64,000 bases of DNA from CAWKKW01 sp963850345 (GTDB lineage Bacteria > Acidobacteriota > Terriglobia > Terriglobales > Acidobacteriaceae): contig CAWKKW010000002.1 in assembly GCA_963850345.1 (NCBI GenBank), positions 1-64,000 of the forward strand, read 5' to 3'. Both the position numbers and the translations under genes were made by a program. Every line of letters begins with the position of its first letter. The first letter of the stretch is position 1. The notes beneath the pieces are model-generated. The model was given only the letters and a program-made list of their open reading frames with translations, had not been told where the DNA came from and did no database searches. Below are positions 9,932-18,769 of the stretch, piece by piece.

Positions 9932-11065
9932 TCAGAAGCGGGCGAGCGAAAACAGATCGAGATCGAAAGCTGAGTGCCCTTGCAGTACTAAGTCGGTAAT
10001 TACTTCGCCGATAGCGGCAGCAAACTTGAAGCCGTGTCCGGAAAAACCGGAGGCAATCGTCACTGCCGCATGACGAGGGTGAGCACCGACCACGAAGTGT
10101 TCATCGGGAGTCATGGTATAGAGACAGGTTTCCGCCCGAAGTAGACGTCCGGCCAGCCTTGGGACTATGCGTGACAGCCGATCACGAATGGCACTCTCTT
10201 CATCCACTCCTACCGAACGTCGAATATTGTCCGGCGTCGCTGCCTCATCACTGCCGTGCAGCGCGACCTTAACTCCTTCTTCTTCTGGGCCGGTCAAAGG
10301 GAAGCCGTAAAGCAATAGCTCAGGGTCGCGTGCTTCCATGAGATAGACAGGCAGGTGCTCTTGGCGAAATAGATCTATGCTCCCACGTGGTTGGAACCAA
10401 TAGAGCACCTGCCGGGTAGTTCGCATCGGAATACCCAGATCGGCAAGAACCTGCGGCGCCCATGGACCTGCAGTGATTACAAGTCGGTCGGCCGTATAGG
10501 TTCCTAGCTCAGTCTTTACAGTAACGCTTAAGTCGTTTTCACTGGCATGCCAGTTCAGCACAGGCTCATTCAGGTGAAGTTCAGCGGAGGCGCGTGCGGC
10601 TTGACGCAGTTGCTGCTCAACGCATTTCTCGGCACGCAGGTAGCCGGCATTCTGTTCGAGGAGAGCGTGAGTATCGGGCGTGACGTCGAAGACCGGGTAC
10701 CGGCGCCTGATCTCGCTGGCGTTCAACATCTCGTGCGGAAGTCCAAACTCCCGGGCACTCTGCTGGCTTCGTTCCACGAGAGCGCCGTCGAGGGGGCCCA
10801 GCACCAACGCGCCCGGCAAATGCAAGAGGTTTTCGCCGGTGTCCCGCTCCAGCCTCTTCCAAAGTTCAAAGGCTCGCATGAGCAAGGGAACATAGCGATG
10901 ATCTTCAAAATAGGCTTGCCGGAAGATGCGCGTGAGGCCGTGTGAGGAGCCGAACGCATGCGGAGGTGCGAAGCGATCAAAGCCCTGAACTCGACAACCG
11001 CGTTCTGCCAGATGCTGGGCCGCGGCGCTGCCCATCGCACCCAGGCCCAGGACTATTACTTTCAT
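9932..11065 (-). CDS. FAD-dependent amine oxidase, monomeric sarcosine oxidase / N-methyltryptophan oxidase family
   Basis: A 377-residue DAO-fold flavoenzyme. Residues 3-30 form the Rossmann FAD motif with GLGAMG. C314 in the ETCLYTMTP motif matches the cysteine that binds FAD covalently in monomeric sarcosine oxidases, and K266 matches the oxygen-activating lysine. Family members oxidise N-alkyl amino acids or, in the related amadoriases, fructosyl amino acids, giving aldehyde, amine and peroxide. The exact substrate is not determined. The ATG at 11065 has a GGAGAG box. It is the last gene of the minus-strand series and lies 46 bases after the M20 gene. Its neighbours suggest a role in degrading an N-substituted amine or amino-sugar compound. 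Confidence 0.82.
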   Translation of the reverse strand: MKVIVLGLGAMGSAAAQHLAERGCRVQGFDRFAPPHAFGSSHGLTRIFRQAYFEDHRYVPLLMRAFELWKRLERDTGENLLHLPGALVLGPLDGALVERSQQSAREFGLPHEMLNASEIRRRYPVFDVTPDTHALLEQNAGYLRAEKCVEQQLRQAARASAELHLNEPVLNWHASENDLSVTVKTELGTYTADRLVITAGPWAPQVLADLGIPMRTTRQVLYWFQPRGSIDLFRQEHLPVYLMEARDPELLLYGFPLTGPEEEGVKVALHGSDEAATPDNIRRSVGVDEESAIRDRLSRIVPRLAGRLLRAETCLYTMTPDEHFVVGAHPRHAAVTIASGFSGHGFKFAAAIGEVITDLVLQGHSAFDLDLFSLARF

Positions 11066-11111
11066 TCATCTCTCCGCGACGTAGCGACCTCTGCATTGCG
11101 TCGCACCTAGC

Positions 11112-12410
11112 CTACTGGAACTTACCGCCACACCATTCCGTAATCAGCAACGCGAGAACTTTGGCGCAGTCGAAAACCTCTTCCAACTCAACGTGCTCTT
11201 CCACGGTATGGGCGAAGGCGACGTCCCCTGGACCGTAGAGCACCGCCGGGATTCTTCCATGTTCGGTAAACAGACGTAGGTCTGAACCGTATGGAACTCC
11301 TTGTACCAATGGAGGAGCGCCTGACACTTTGGCGTGCACGCGACTTAACGATTCGACGATTGGCTCGGTGAGAGCAGTTTGACCCGGCTCAAATTGGCCC
11401 TCAATCCACTCCAGGGTTGGAGGATGTGCCTGAAGCCAGGGATCATTGCTCGCGACATCGTCCAGGCAGTTCGAGAGTGCTGCCTTTGCATCGGCGATCG
11501 CCTCACCAGGAAACACTCCAAAGCGTCCGTTTGCGATCAAAGTCTCCGGCACGGTGGAAAGCCAGTCCCCCGCAGAGAGCGTACCGATATTTATCGGAGC
11601 GATGTTGTTGTCGAATTCGAAAAGATGGTTTTCGTATGCGAGATGACGAACGCGATCCAGACGCTCAACCGCGTCGAACACCTTTTGAAATTTCTCTACG
11701 GCACTGACTCCGAACCGTTTCATGCTGGCGTGAATAGCTCGCCCGGTGATCTTGATACGGAAACTGAGTGCTCCGGCATGAACCGGGCATGAGCGCAGTC
11801 GAGTAGGCTCCATCAAGATAGCGGCGTCCGCTCTAATCCCGCGGACCAAGGTGGTGAGGGTACCCACACCACCGCTTTCCTCGCCGATCACACTTTCGAG
11901 CGTGACCGTACCACTCGGTTCAAAGTGCAAGTTGTGCAAGGCCTCGACTGCGAAGATAGCGGCAGTCAGCCCAGCTTTCATATCGCAGGAGCCGCGCCCA
12001 TGCAACTTGCCATTCTCTACGATGCCGCTCCATGCCGGGAACTTCCATAGGTTCGGGTCTCCGATAGGAACAACGTCCATATGACCGTTCAGAATAAGCG
12101 AACGCCCTGCGCCATCCTGCGGGGCAGGGGCTTTGTCGAGCACACTGCCGGTCCACTCACCTACAACGTTGAGCCGTTCGCGAAAGGGAACGCCGTCGTC
12201 GGAAAAGGCAGGATGATGCTCCAGTTCCGCCAATTCGGATTGTAGGATCTCAACTTTGCAGCCCAAGGTGCGGAGCTTGTCTGCCAGCATATGTTGGGCA
12301 GCCTGTTCCTCCCCTGGAAGGCTCGGCTGTTGCACCAGCCTTTGCAGGAACTCGGTCAACGATGGACGAAGCCGGTCAATCTCCTCTGCGATCTTTTGTA
12401 ATTCGTTCAT
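11112..12410 (-). CDS. M20 family metallo-deacylase (ArgE/DapE-like)
   Basis: A 432-residue cytoplasmic peptidase/deacylase. Metal-site residues are visible: H110 and D112 in NGHMDVVP, D143 in GRGSCDMKAG and the E177-E178 pair in IGEESGG. An inserted dimerisation domain occupies roughly residues 215-330. Family members remove acyl groups or hydrolyse peptide-like bonds with two zinc ions. The ATG at 12410 overlaps the stop of the upstream MFS gene by four bases, and an AAGGA-containing stretch precedes it, so translation is coupled to the transporter. That points to a substrate carried in by this transporter. I cannot separate acetylornithine-, succinyl- or N-acyl-sugar-type specificity. Confidence 0.82.
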   Translation of the reverse strand: MNELQKIAEEIDRLRPSLTEFLQRLVQQPSLPGEEQAAQHMLADKLRTLGCKVEILQSELAELEHHPAFSDDGVPFRERLNVVGEWTGSVLDKAPAPQDGAGRSLILNGHMDVVPIGDPNLWKFPAWSGIVENGKLHGRGSCDMKAGLTAAIFAVEALHNLHFEPSGTVTLESVIGEESGGVGTLTTLVRGIRADAAILMEPTRLRSCPVHAGALSFRIKITGRAIHASMKRFGVSAVEKFQKVFDAVERLDRVRHLAYENHLFEFDNNIAPINIGTLSAGDWLSTVPETLIANGRFGVFPGEAIADAKAALSNCLDDVASNDPWLQAHPPTLEWIEGQFEPGQTALTEPIVESLSRVHAKVSGAPPLVQGVPYGSDLRLFTEHGRIPAVLYGPGDVAFAHTVEEHVELEEVFDCAKVLALLITEWCGGKFQ

Positions 12411-13729
12411 CCCTGTTCCTTCTGCGGGTTGAGCGGCTCTAGAGGAGTGAGAGGGAGCCAGTCGCCCTCAGATTTTTTGGCGATGATGATCCAGAGCGAG
12501 ACACAGAGTATAACAACCAGCGTAGCGGAGCCGAATGCTACGAGCCAGCTGAAGTGCGCCACCAGAAAAGGCACAAGCGAAGTGGACGCGATGCCGCCCA
12601 CAATGCCGGCCGTGTTCATCAATCCCGAAACGGCGCCTGCATTCCCGTGGGCCAGATGAGTCGCCGATACCCAGAACGAGGCCTCGGCCGACATAAGGAA
12701 GCCGACGCTGAGACAGAGCGCGGCTACGCAGAGGCTCCGTTGAGGCGCGTAAGCAGCAACGAAGAGTAACACGCCGCTCAGAGAATAGCCGGTCATGATG
12801 ACCACCTTCGCACCACAGAGACGGCCGCGGCGGGCTGCGATGTGATCCGCCGCAAATCCGCCGAGAGGCGTGAACGCGAGGCCGAACAGCCACGGGAGCG
12901 CAGCGATGAAGCCACCCTGCATCAAGCTGAAACCGCGGACATCGACCAGGTAGCTGTACAGCCAGAACACGAAAATAAACAGCAAATAGCCTTCGGCCAT
13001 ATAGCTGATGCAAAGGAGAACGATTTTTGGATTGCGCAGCAAAGCTCGGAAGCCGAGCGAGCTGGTAACAGGCGCGGCATCGGCGTTCGTCAGCTTCAAC
13101 TCCGCCGCGTTTAGCCGGCGGTGCTCCCGAGGCGTGTCGGTGCTGAAAAACCACCAGACTAGAGCAATAGCAAATGCCGGCAGGGAAGTTACAAAGAATA
13201 CCGAGCGCCATCCCGTCCATAACATGACCGCCGAGACAAACGGCGTTCCAATCGACGTGGCCAACGACGTTCCCGCGAACATCCATGAGTTCGCGAAAGC
13301 TCGTCCCTGCGGGCGTATCCAGTTGTGAACCGCAAGCGCACCTACGGGATATGTGGTCGCCTGCGTGCTTCCAAGGAGAAATCTGGCCACCCAAAGGGTG
13401 ATGAATGTGGCGTGGCTAGCCGCATGAAGTGAGGCGGGAACAATCCCGGTGAGAATGGTACAAAGGCCCCAAAGAGCGACGGACAAGGCCAGCGTGATGC
13501 GCGTGCCGTACCGATCTGCGAGCAGTCCGCCCGGGATCTGAAATATGGCATAGCCAAGCAGGAAGCTGCTGAAGATTTGCCCCATTTGGAATGGCGACAA
13601 GTGTAAGTCGGGTCGCATGAGTTCGGCCGCGACCGAGATGTTGATTCTCTCCAGATAGCTCACGAAGGCGAAGACAGTCAACATCGCCACGATGCACCAG
13701 CGGACGTTTGTGGCTTTTTGTTCGCTCAT
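12407..13729 (-). CDS. MFS transporter, anion:cation symporter (hexuronate/glucarate-like) type
   Basis: A 440-residue integral membrane protein with about twelve hydrophobic segments. The loop motif GLLADRYGTR at about residues 67-76 is the conserved MFS signature between helices 2 and 3. The N-terminal YLERINISVA segment resembles the DRxNxSxA motif of the ACS family, whose members move organic anions such as hexuronates, glucarate and phthalate with protons. It sits between the outer-membrane receptor and the deacylase, with which it overlaps by ATGA, so it is the likely inner-membrane step for the compound that this locus uses. Confidence 0.82.
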   Translation of the reverse strand: MSEQKATNVRWCIVAMLTVFAFVSYLERINISVAAELMRPDLHLSPFQMGQIFSSFLLGYAIFQIPGGLLADRYGTRITLALSVALWGLCTILTGIVPASLHAASHATFITLWVARFLLGSTQATTYPVGALAVHNWIRPQGRAFANSWMFAGTSLATSIGTPFVSAVMLWTGWRSVFFVTSLPAFAIALVWWFFSTDTPREHRRLNAAELKLTNADAAPVTSSLGFRALLRNPKIVLLCISYMAEGYLLFIFVFWLYSYLVDVRGFSLMQGGFIAALPWLFGLAFTPLGGFAADHIAARRGRLCGAKVVIMTGYSLSGVLLFVAAYAPQRSLCVAALCLSVGFLMSAEASFWVSATHLAHGNAGAVSGLMNTAGIVGGIASTSLVPFLVAHFSWLVAFGSATLVVILCVSLWIIIAKKSEGDWLPLTPLEPLNPQKEQG

Positions 13730-13746
13730 CTTTAGTCCCGAAGCCG

Positions 13747-13777
13747 GGGATTCAACCGCCGACCCGGCCTGAATCCC
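13747..13777. repeat. 8-bp inverted repeat between receptor and MFS genes
   Basis: GGGATTCA and TGAATCCC are perfect arms separated by 15 GC-rich bases. It lies between the receptor stop (13796) and the MFS start (13729), ending 17 bases before that start on the minus strand. It may form an mRNA hairpin that lowers or separates expression inside the operon. There is no T-tract. Confidence 0.45.
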
Positions 13778-13795
13778 AAATACATTTTGATGAGC

Positions 13796-16700
13796 TTAGA
13801 ACTCCAGTCGCAGCGAAAGTTGGCCCGTACGATTCCCGCCGAAGTCAGAACCGCGAGATTGCGTGATTTGGCCGAAGTTGGCCTGACTGATGTCGAGCTG
13901 TGGATCGGCGAGGTTGGTGTGATTTAGGACGTTGGTGAACGTGCCCTCTGCACGCAGGCGCACGCGCTCTGTAATCGCAAGCGTCTTGCTCAGCCCGCTG
14001 GAAAGGCTGACCGTTCCGGGACCAACCAGATCGCCTACGGATTCCGTCCCGAAGCGGCCGATGGGCGCCGAGCCTATTCCCACAGTGCAAGGTGTGGCGC
14101 CAGAGACTGGAGCCAGCGAAGCATAGCTGTTCTGACCAGGACAGGCGAAGGCGTTGTTATTGAAGAATTGATTGCGGTTGTGACTGCCGCTGTTCCCGTT
14201 CGCAATGCGATCAGGACGCTGCGAAGCGCCGCCCAGCGATGTGCCTGAACCCGTGCCCGAAGGATCGATATATCCGTTCGGCAGATACGCGGTCAGGAAA
14301 GGCCCGGTCTGCCAGAGGAATATATTGCTTAGTTGCCATCCGCCGACGGCCAGATCGGCAAAGCGGTTCATTCCTGAGCCGAAGTGTTTTCCACGTCCTA
14401 CCGGCAACTCGTACAACGCGGTCGTCAACCAGCGATGGCGGCGAGTCCCACTTACGTTGCCATAGTCCTGCATCTGATTGCGGCTATCAGTCGGACTGTA
14501 TCCGCCTTGCTCGTCGACGAATGAGCTGCCGGTGAAAGCACCGTAACTACCCTGGTTATCGGAGAGATTCTTGGCCCACGTGTAAGAAGAGTCGAAGGCC
14601 AGTCCGTTGGTGAGCCGGTGGGACAGCTCAGCTTCAAACGCATGGAAGTCGGAGGAGGCCGAGGTACTGCGATCAGTGATTTGATAAAAGTTCGGAAACG
14701 GAATTTCAGAGGTGCGGCTTGGATCGGTAGCCGGCGTTGTAGACGACTTATTCAGTTGATTGAATTGCGGCTGCCAAATGAGATGCCAGGTGTGCAGGCC
14801 CACATACGAGATGCGAGCGCCAAGATTGTGGCCGAAGTCGTGGTCAATTGAGAGGTTCGTCTGCAGCGAGTAAGGATCCTTCCAATTGATGTCGACCGCG
14901 CTGTAGAAATAGAGACTGCCTAGGGCCGGCGCAAACTGGCTGGTATTCGTGGTTGTATTCGGGAACGAGAATGCGGGGCCGGTGCTCGAGTAAGAATTGG
15001 TGATGTTCTGAAAATTCGACTGCAGCGTCTGCGTGGTGGCGTAGAACAACGCTCCGGTAGTCGTAATGTTGTAATAGCCGACTCCACCTCGAATCGCGGT
15101 CCGGTCGTTTCCGAACGGCTTGTAAGCGAAACCCAAACGAGGCATGAATCGGTACTTCGGCGCCTTTCGCAAGCCGGTCGGCAGCCCCAGCTGCGAATTC
15201 GAAACTACAGGCGTACAAGGCACTCCATTCACCGGGAGATTATCGGCATACGGATTGTTGACTCCCGGCGTGATGCAGGCATTCACGTTCGCAAGCTCCT
15301 GCACCGACAACGTGCTTGCATACCCCGACGGATAGATGAGCCGACCACTTCGGGGCACCGAAGGATCGAAGTTGCCGGTCAGGCCGTTCGTCGAGGCGAG
15401 AGCAGGGTGGAACTCATATCGCAGTCCGAACGTCAGGTTGAGATTGGCTGTAGCTTTCCAGCTATCTTGCCCATAAAACGCATAGGATTTCGCGGCGCCG
15501 TTGTTATCTTGCTTGATCGAGTCAGTCTGAGAAATATACGGGACGCCTACAAGAAAGTCGGCGAACTCCTGCCCGGTAGCGCTCGTGCCCGTGTTGGAGT
15601 TGAAGTAGAAATTGCCGTAGTTGATAGACGGCGTCGAACCACCGGCCTCTGTGTAAGCGGTGATCTGCCGAATGTCTGTTCCGAAGCGCACCAGATGTGC
15701 CCCGTGCTGCAGAGAGAGGTTGTCCACGTACTGAAAGAGTCTTGACCGCTCCTCAAAGCCGAGCCGCGAGCCAATGGACAACACCTGATTGAAACCGAGA
15801 TGAGGGATGCCGTTGTAAAAGGCGGGCGCAACTCCCTTCAGATTCGTCGAAGTGAGAAAGCCCGGGCCATTGAATGGATTGCTGTTACCGTCGCGCTCCA
15901 GGGTAAAGCCAAATCGAAACTCGTTGGAGAGATGGGGCGTAAAGGAATAGGTGAAGGTCGAGGCGAGAATTTGGTAATGCGCGTAGGCGGTACTGTTTGG
16001 GAGAACCAGGTCAGCCGGTTGAAGCTGGCTTACGTTCTTGAAGGTGTATCGGCCGGAGACGACGGCGCCACGCCGCAGGTCTTCGTCGCCGCGAAAATCG
16101 CCTTGATTGGAACTGATGTCATCGCGGCGAGTACTGAGATAGTTGTAACCGCGAGCGGCGACCGCGTCTTGCAGAGACTCTCCCGCCGGTCCGATATTCG
16201 GGTCGGGATAAAACTGCAGAAAAGGCGCGGAGCTCGGATTGATAGGAACGACATTGCCTGCGTAAGTCCCTCCCGTAAATGGGTTAGTCAGTGGCGTTGC
16301 TGTTTCCTGCGAAAAGTCACCCTGCTTCATTCGAACGGTCGGCACCTTGGCTTGCAACACATTGGACTGTGGGTAGCGCAGCCCTTCATACGCCGCGAAG
16401 AAGAAGGTGCGGTCTCGACCGTTGTACATGTGGGGAAACACGACCGGTCCACCCACGCTCGCACCAAAGTCGTTCGCTACCTTGTGCGGCTTATTGGCGC
16501 TGTTCGTGCCATAGGGAGTGGCGTCAAGAAATTGATTCTGCAGATACTCGTAGGCCGAGCCATGCAAACTGTTCGTACCGCTCTTGGTGATCGTGGTGAT
16601 CTCGCCAGGCTGACCGTATTCAGCGTTGTTGTTCACACCGTCGACGCGGATTTCGGCAATCGATTCAGCGGATGGGAATGCGTCGCCCTGGGCATTGTTA

Positions 16701-17368
16701 TTCGTTTGATTTTGCGCAGAAATTCCATCGACGGTGGTCTCGGTTTGCGAGGGCAGACCACCTTGGATCGAAAACTTAAGACCTGGTTGAGGGTGAGTGG
16801 ACGGTGTCGGCGGATAGCCGGCGGTGTCGGGCTGCACTCCTGGTAGAGCCTGCACCACATTGATCGGCGAAGTGGAACCGGCTCCGCGGTAATTGGCCGG
16901 CAGGTCAAGAACTTCACGTGGTGTGAGGGCTGCGGATATCTGCGAGGTTTCGGTATCGATGACGCCAGCGTCGGAAGCGTTGACATTGACCGTCTGAGCG
17001 CCCGCGGAGGCGCTCAAGGTGACGCTGTAGTGCAACTGTTGGCGTGCGGTCAGGGTCACGCCTTTCCCGACTGAGGACGCGAAGCCGGTCGCGCTTGTCG
17101 TTATCTCGTAGGTGCCTGCCTCAACATTCACGGCGGTGTAGTTACCTGAGCCGTCCGCGGTCACAGAGAGAGTTGTATCGGATTCGGTACGATGCAGTTG
17201 GATGGCGGCGCGTGGAACGACAGCGCCGGAGCTGTCATACACTGTGCCGGAGATGCTGCCGAGAATCGATTGCGCAAAGCAGACTCCTCCAGCAATCAGC
17301 AGTCCGAGGAGCAAAAGGCTACCGCGCTGCGCGAGTCGAAGGGTCATGGGTCCGGAATGGAATTTCAT
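13796..17368 (-). CDS. Oar-like TonB-dependent outer-membrane receptor (long form)
   Basis: A 1190-residue protein. It has a signal peptide with a leucine-rich core ending near residue 33, a CarboxypepD_reg domain at about 35-120 ('GSISGTVYDSSGAVV' type), a plug region that includes GLPSQTETTVDG near 205-216, and a very long barrel rich in Asn, Tyr and Phe that closes with LRLEF. The ATG at 17368 has GAGAGG six bases upstream. It lies between the AgaS-like gene and the MFS transporter on the same strand, so it probably takes the same substrate across the outer membrane. It is distinct in length and sequence from the receptor at 6358-9336. Confidence 0.88.
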   Translation of the reverse strand: MKFHSGPMTLRLAQRGSLLLLGLLIAGGVCFAQSILGSISGTVYDSSGAVVPRAAIQLHRTESDTTLSVTADGSGNYTAVNVEAGTYEITTSATGFASSVGKGVTLTARQQLHYSVTLSASAGAQTVNVNASDAGVIDTETSQISAALTPREVLDLPANYRGAGSTSPINVVQALPGVQPDTAGYPPTPSTHPQPGLKFSIQGGLPSQTETTVDGISAQNQTNNNAQGDAFPSAESIAEIRVDGVNNNAEYGQPGEITTITKSGTNSLHGSAYEYLQNQFLDATPYGTNSANKPHKVANDFGASVGGPVVFPHMYNGRDRTFFFAAYEGLRYPQSNVLQAKVPTVRMKQGDFSQETATPLTNPFTGGTYAGNVVPINPSSAPFLQFYPDPNIGPAGESLQDAVAARGYNYLSTRRDDISSNQGDFRGDEDLRRGAVVSGRYTFKNVSQLQPADLVLPNSTAYAHYQILASTFTYSFTPHLSNEFRFGFTLERDGNSNPFNGPGFLTSTNLKGVAPAFYNGIPHLGFNQVLSIGSRLGFEERSRLFQYVDNLSLQHGAHLVRFGTDIRQITAYTEAGGSTPSINYGNFYFNSNTGTSATGQEFADFLVGVPYISQTDSIKQDNNGAAKSYAFYGQDSWKATANLNLTFGLRYEFHPALASTNGLTGNFDPSVPRSGRLIYPSGYASTLSVQELANVNACITPGVNNPYADNLPVNGVPCTPVVSNSQLGLPTGLRKAPKYRFMPRLGFAYKPFGNDRTAIRGGVGYYNITTTGALFYATTQTLQSNFQNITNSYSSTGPAFSFPNTTTNTSQFAPALGSLYFYSAVDINWKDPYSLQTNLSIDHDFGHNLGARISYVGLHTWHLIWQPQFNQLNKSSTTPATDPSRTSEIPFPNFYQITDRSTSASSDFHAFEAELSHRLTNGLAFDSSYTWAKNLSDNQGSYGAFTGSSFVDEQGGYSPTDSRNQMQDYGNVSGTRRHRWLTTALYELPVGRGKHFGSGMNRFADLAVGGWQLSNIFLWQTGPFLTAYLPNGYIDPSGTGSGTSLGGASQRPDRIANGNSGSHNRNQFFNNNAFACPGQNSYASLAPVSGATPCTVGIGSAPIGRFGTESVGDLVGPGTVSLSSGLSKTLAITERVRLRAEGTFTNVLNHTNLADPQLDISQANFGQITQSRGSDFGGNRTGQLSLRLEF

Positions 17369-17483
17369 TGCTAGCCTCTCAAAGTGGTGAACTGGAGTTC
17401 ATCGAATCTAAGTCAGCGTGCTGAATTGCGCCTTACCCGAGGAGGATGACTCTGCGCTTCGCGATGAGCGTTTGTGTCAGCGC

Positions 17484-17500
17484 CCTTTCAGTGCTTGAAA
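17484..17500. repeat. Inverted repeat CTTTCA-GTGCT-TGAAAG
   Basis: Perfect six-base arms with a five-base spacer lie between the AgaS-like gene stop (17525) and the receptor start (17368). It is a candidate operator or weak hairpin. The short arms make chance possible. Confidence 0.35.
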
Positions 17501-17524
17501 GAAGTCAGCGAGCAATAAGATATC

Positions 17525-18610
17525 TCAGTGGATCTGAAAGGCACGCACCACGCGAGTAATCGTTCCCTTTGGGCTAGGATTATCGGGGTCAACTCCTGCT
17601 TTCAAGCTCAAGTGATACGCCAATAGTTGTGCGGCTGGAACCTCAAACGGAGTGCGCAGCTCGTCCGGCAAGTATGGTGCATTCGCAGGGATACAGCACT
17701 CTCCTTCAGACATTGACACCCGATCGTCTGCCACGACGATGAGGCGGCCAAATCCCTTACTCTTCAAATCTTCCATCAAGTCCTTCTCATAGAGTCGCTT
17801 CTCTGTATCTGAGCTGAGAAAGCAGACGATCGGAGTGTCTTCTCTCAACATACCAACAAGCCCGTGCCGGAGACCCAGGTACGTCTCTGAGTATGCCAGC
17901 ACTCGTCCCTCCGTCAATTCAATCGTCTTCAAGACCGCTTCTCTAGTCAGGGCTTGCATCTCGGACGCAAGAAACACGATGCGATCTTTACAGGCACCGG
18001 CTATCTTCTCGATAACACTGTTTGATTGCTGCAGGCCTCGACTCGCCCGGGCGCAAATTGCCGGCAGATGAACTGCGATCTGCTGGCTGCGAACGAGACA
18101 CAGTCCCGCCAGCACCAGGTTTGAGAATGAGCCGGTCATTGCCAGGCTTTGATCGTTGGTTCGAGGATCGAGGTCTAGCACCTGGATACCCGGGATTTGC
18201 GCCAGGCGGCCGTTCGCGTTGCAGACGATTGCAAGATGCTGAACCTTGGGAAAATGCATTTGAAATTTGTGAACGACCGCTGTGCTTTCAGGGCTATCAC
18301 CGGATCTTGCGAGGGAGATCAGCAGTCCGCCGCCGCGTAGCACGGGATTTTTTGATTCGATTTCCGCCGGGGACTGAAGCAGGAGATCGGTGGTCGGAAT
18401 GGCCTGCGCCTGCGGCCACGCGTTCGCGATGGCTGAGGCGGCGTACGCGGAGGTGCCCGCGCCGCTCAGGATGATCGGAAGTGACTCTAAGCCATGGGGC
18501 AGGTCGAAGGAACGAACCCGTTCCAGCGTGGTGGGCCACAACTCTGGTTGCTGCGCGATTTCGAAGGCCAGCGTGCTGTCGGTCGGGTAGCTCACGAGCG
18601 GTGTATTCAC
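17525..18610 (-). CDS. agaS: AgaS-like SIS-domain sugar-phosphate isomerase/deaminase
   Basis: A 361-residue protein with two SIS domains. Visible AgaS signatures are LSGAGTSAY, the IPTTDL segment, the LARSGDSPES phosphate loop, the DQSLAMTGSF segment, REAVLKTIELTEG and the C-terminal SPKGTITRVV tail. AgaS acts on amino-sugar or keto-sugar phosphates (galactosamine-6-phosphate deaminase/isomerase type). The usual FRHGP motif reads LRHGL here, a difference at the proline. Start: GTG at 18610 has AAGGA seven bases upstream, while the longer frame would begin with TTG at 18661. It follows the LacI regulator and precedes the receptor, MFS, M20 and oxidase genes on the same strand. Confidence 0.8.
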   Translation of the reverse strand: MNTPLVSYPTDSTLAFEIAQQPELWPTTLERVRSFDLPHGLESLPIILSGAGTSAYAASAIANAWPQAQAIPTTDLLLQSPAEIESKNPVLRGGGLLISLARSGDSPESTAVVHKFQMHFPKVQHLAIVCNANGRLAQIPGIQVLDLDPRTNDQSLAMTGSFSNLVLAGLCLVRSQQIAVHLPAICARASRGLQQSNSVIEKIAGACKDRIVFLASEMQALTREAVLKTIELTEGRVLAYSETYLGLRHGLVGMLREDTPIVCFLSSDTEKRLYEKDLMEDLKSKGFGRLIVVADDRVSMSEGECCIPANAPYLPDELRTPFEVPAAQLLAYHLSLKAGVDPDNPSPKGTITRVVRAFQIH

Positions 18611-18696
18611 TCGGATGTCCTTGTACGGATGCTTTCCTCGCTTTGAGCTCGGACGTGACAACTCTGGGCGCTAGCAAAACACACCCGCGGCTCGTG

Positions 18697-18723
18697 TGCA
18701 AGCCTTTTCTGCAATGGCTTGCA
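18697..18723. promoter_or_regulatory. Inverted repeat between lacI-type gene and agaS-like gene
   Basis: TGCAAGCC and GGCTTGCA form perfect eight-base arms around an 11-base T/A-containing spacer. It sits in the only intergenic space between the regulator (stop 18770) and the AgaS-like gene (start 18610). It may be the operator for the neighbouring LacI-type regulator or a hairpin ending the regulator transcript. It is wider than the usual compact LacI-family operator. Confidence 0.45.
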
Positions 18724-18769
18724 TAGAACACACAAATAGGCCCCTAGACGATGCGCGAGTCTTCCCTGC

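Noticed and set aside
12468..13394. 308-residue minus-strand frame
   Set aside because: Out-of-frame reading of the MFS transporter gene, rich in Cys, Arg and His.
15800..16846. 348-residue plus-strand frame
   Set aside because: It lies wholly inside the Oar-like receptor gene on the other strand and shows no family motif.
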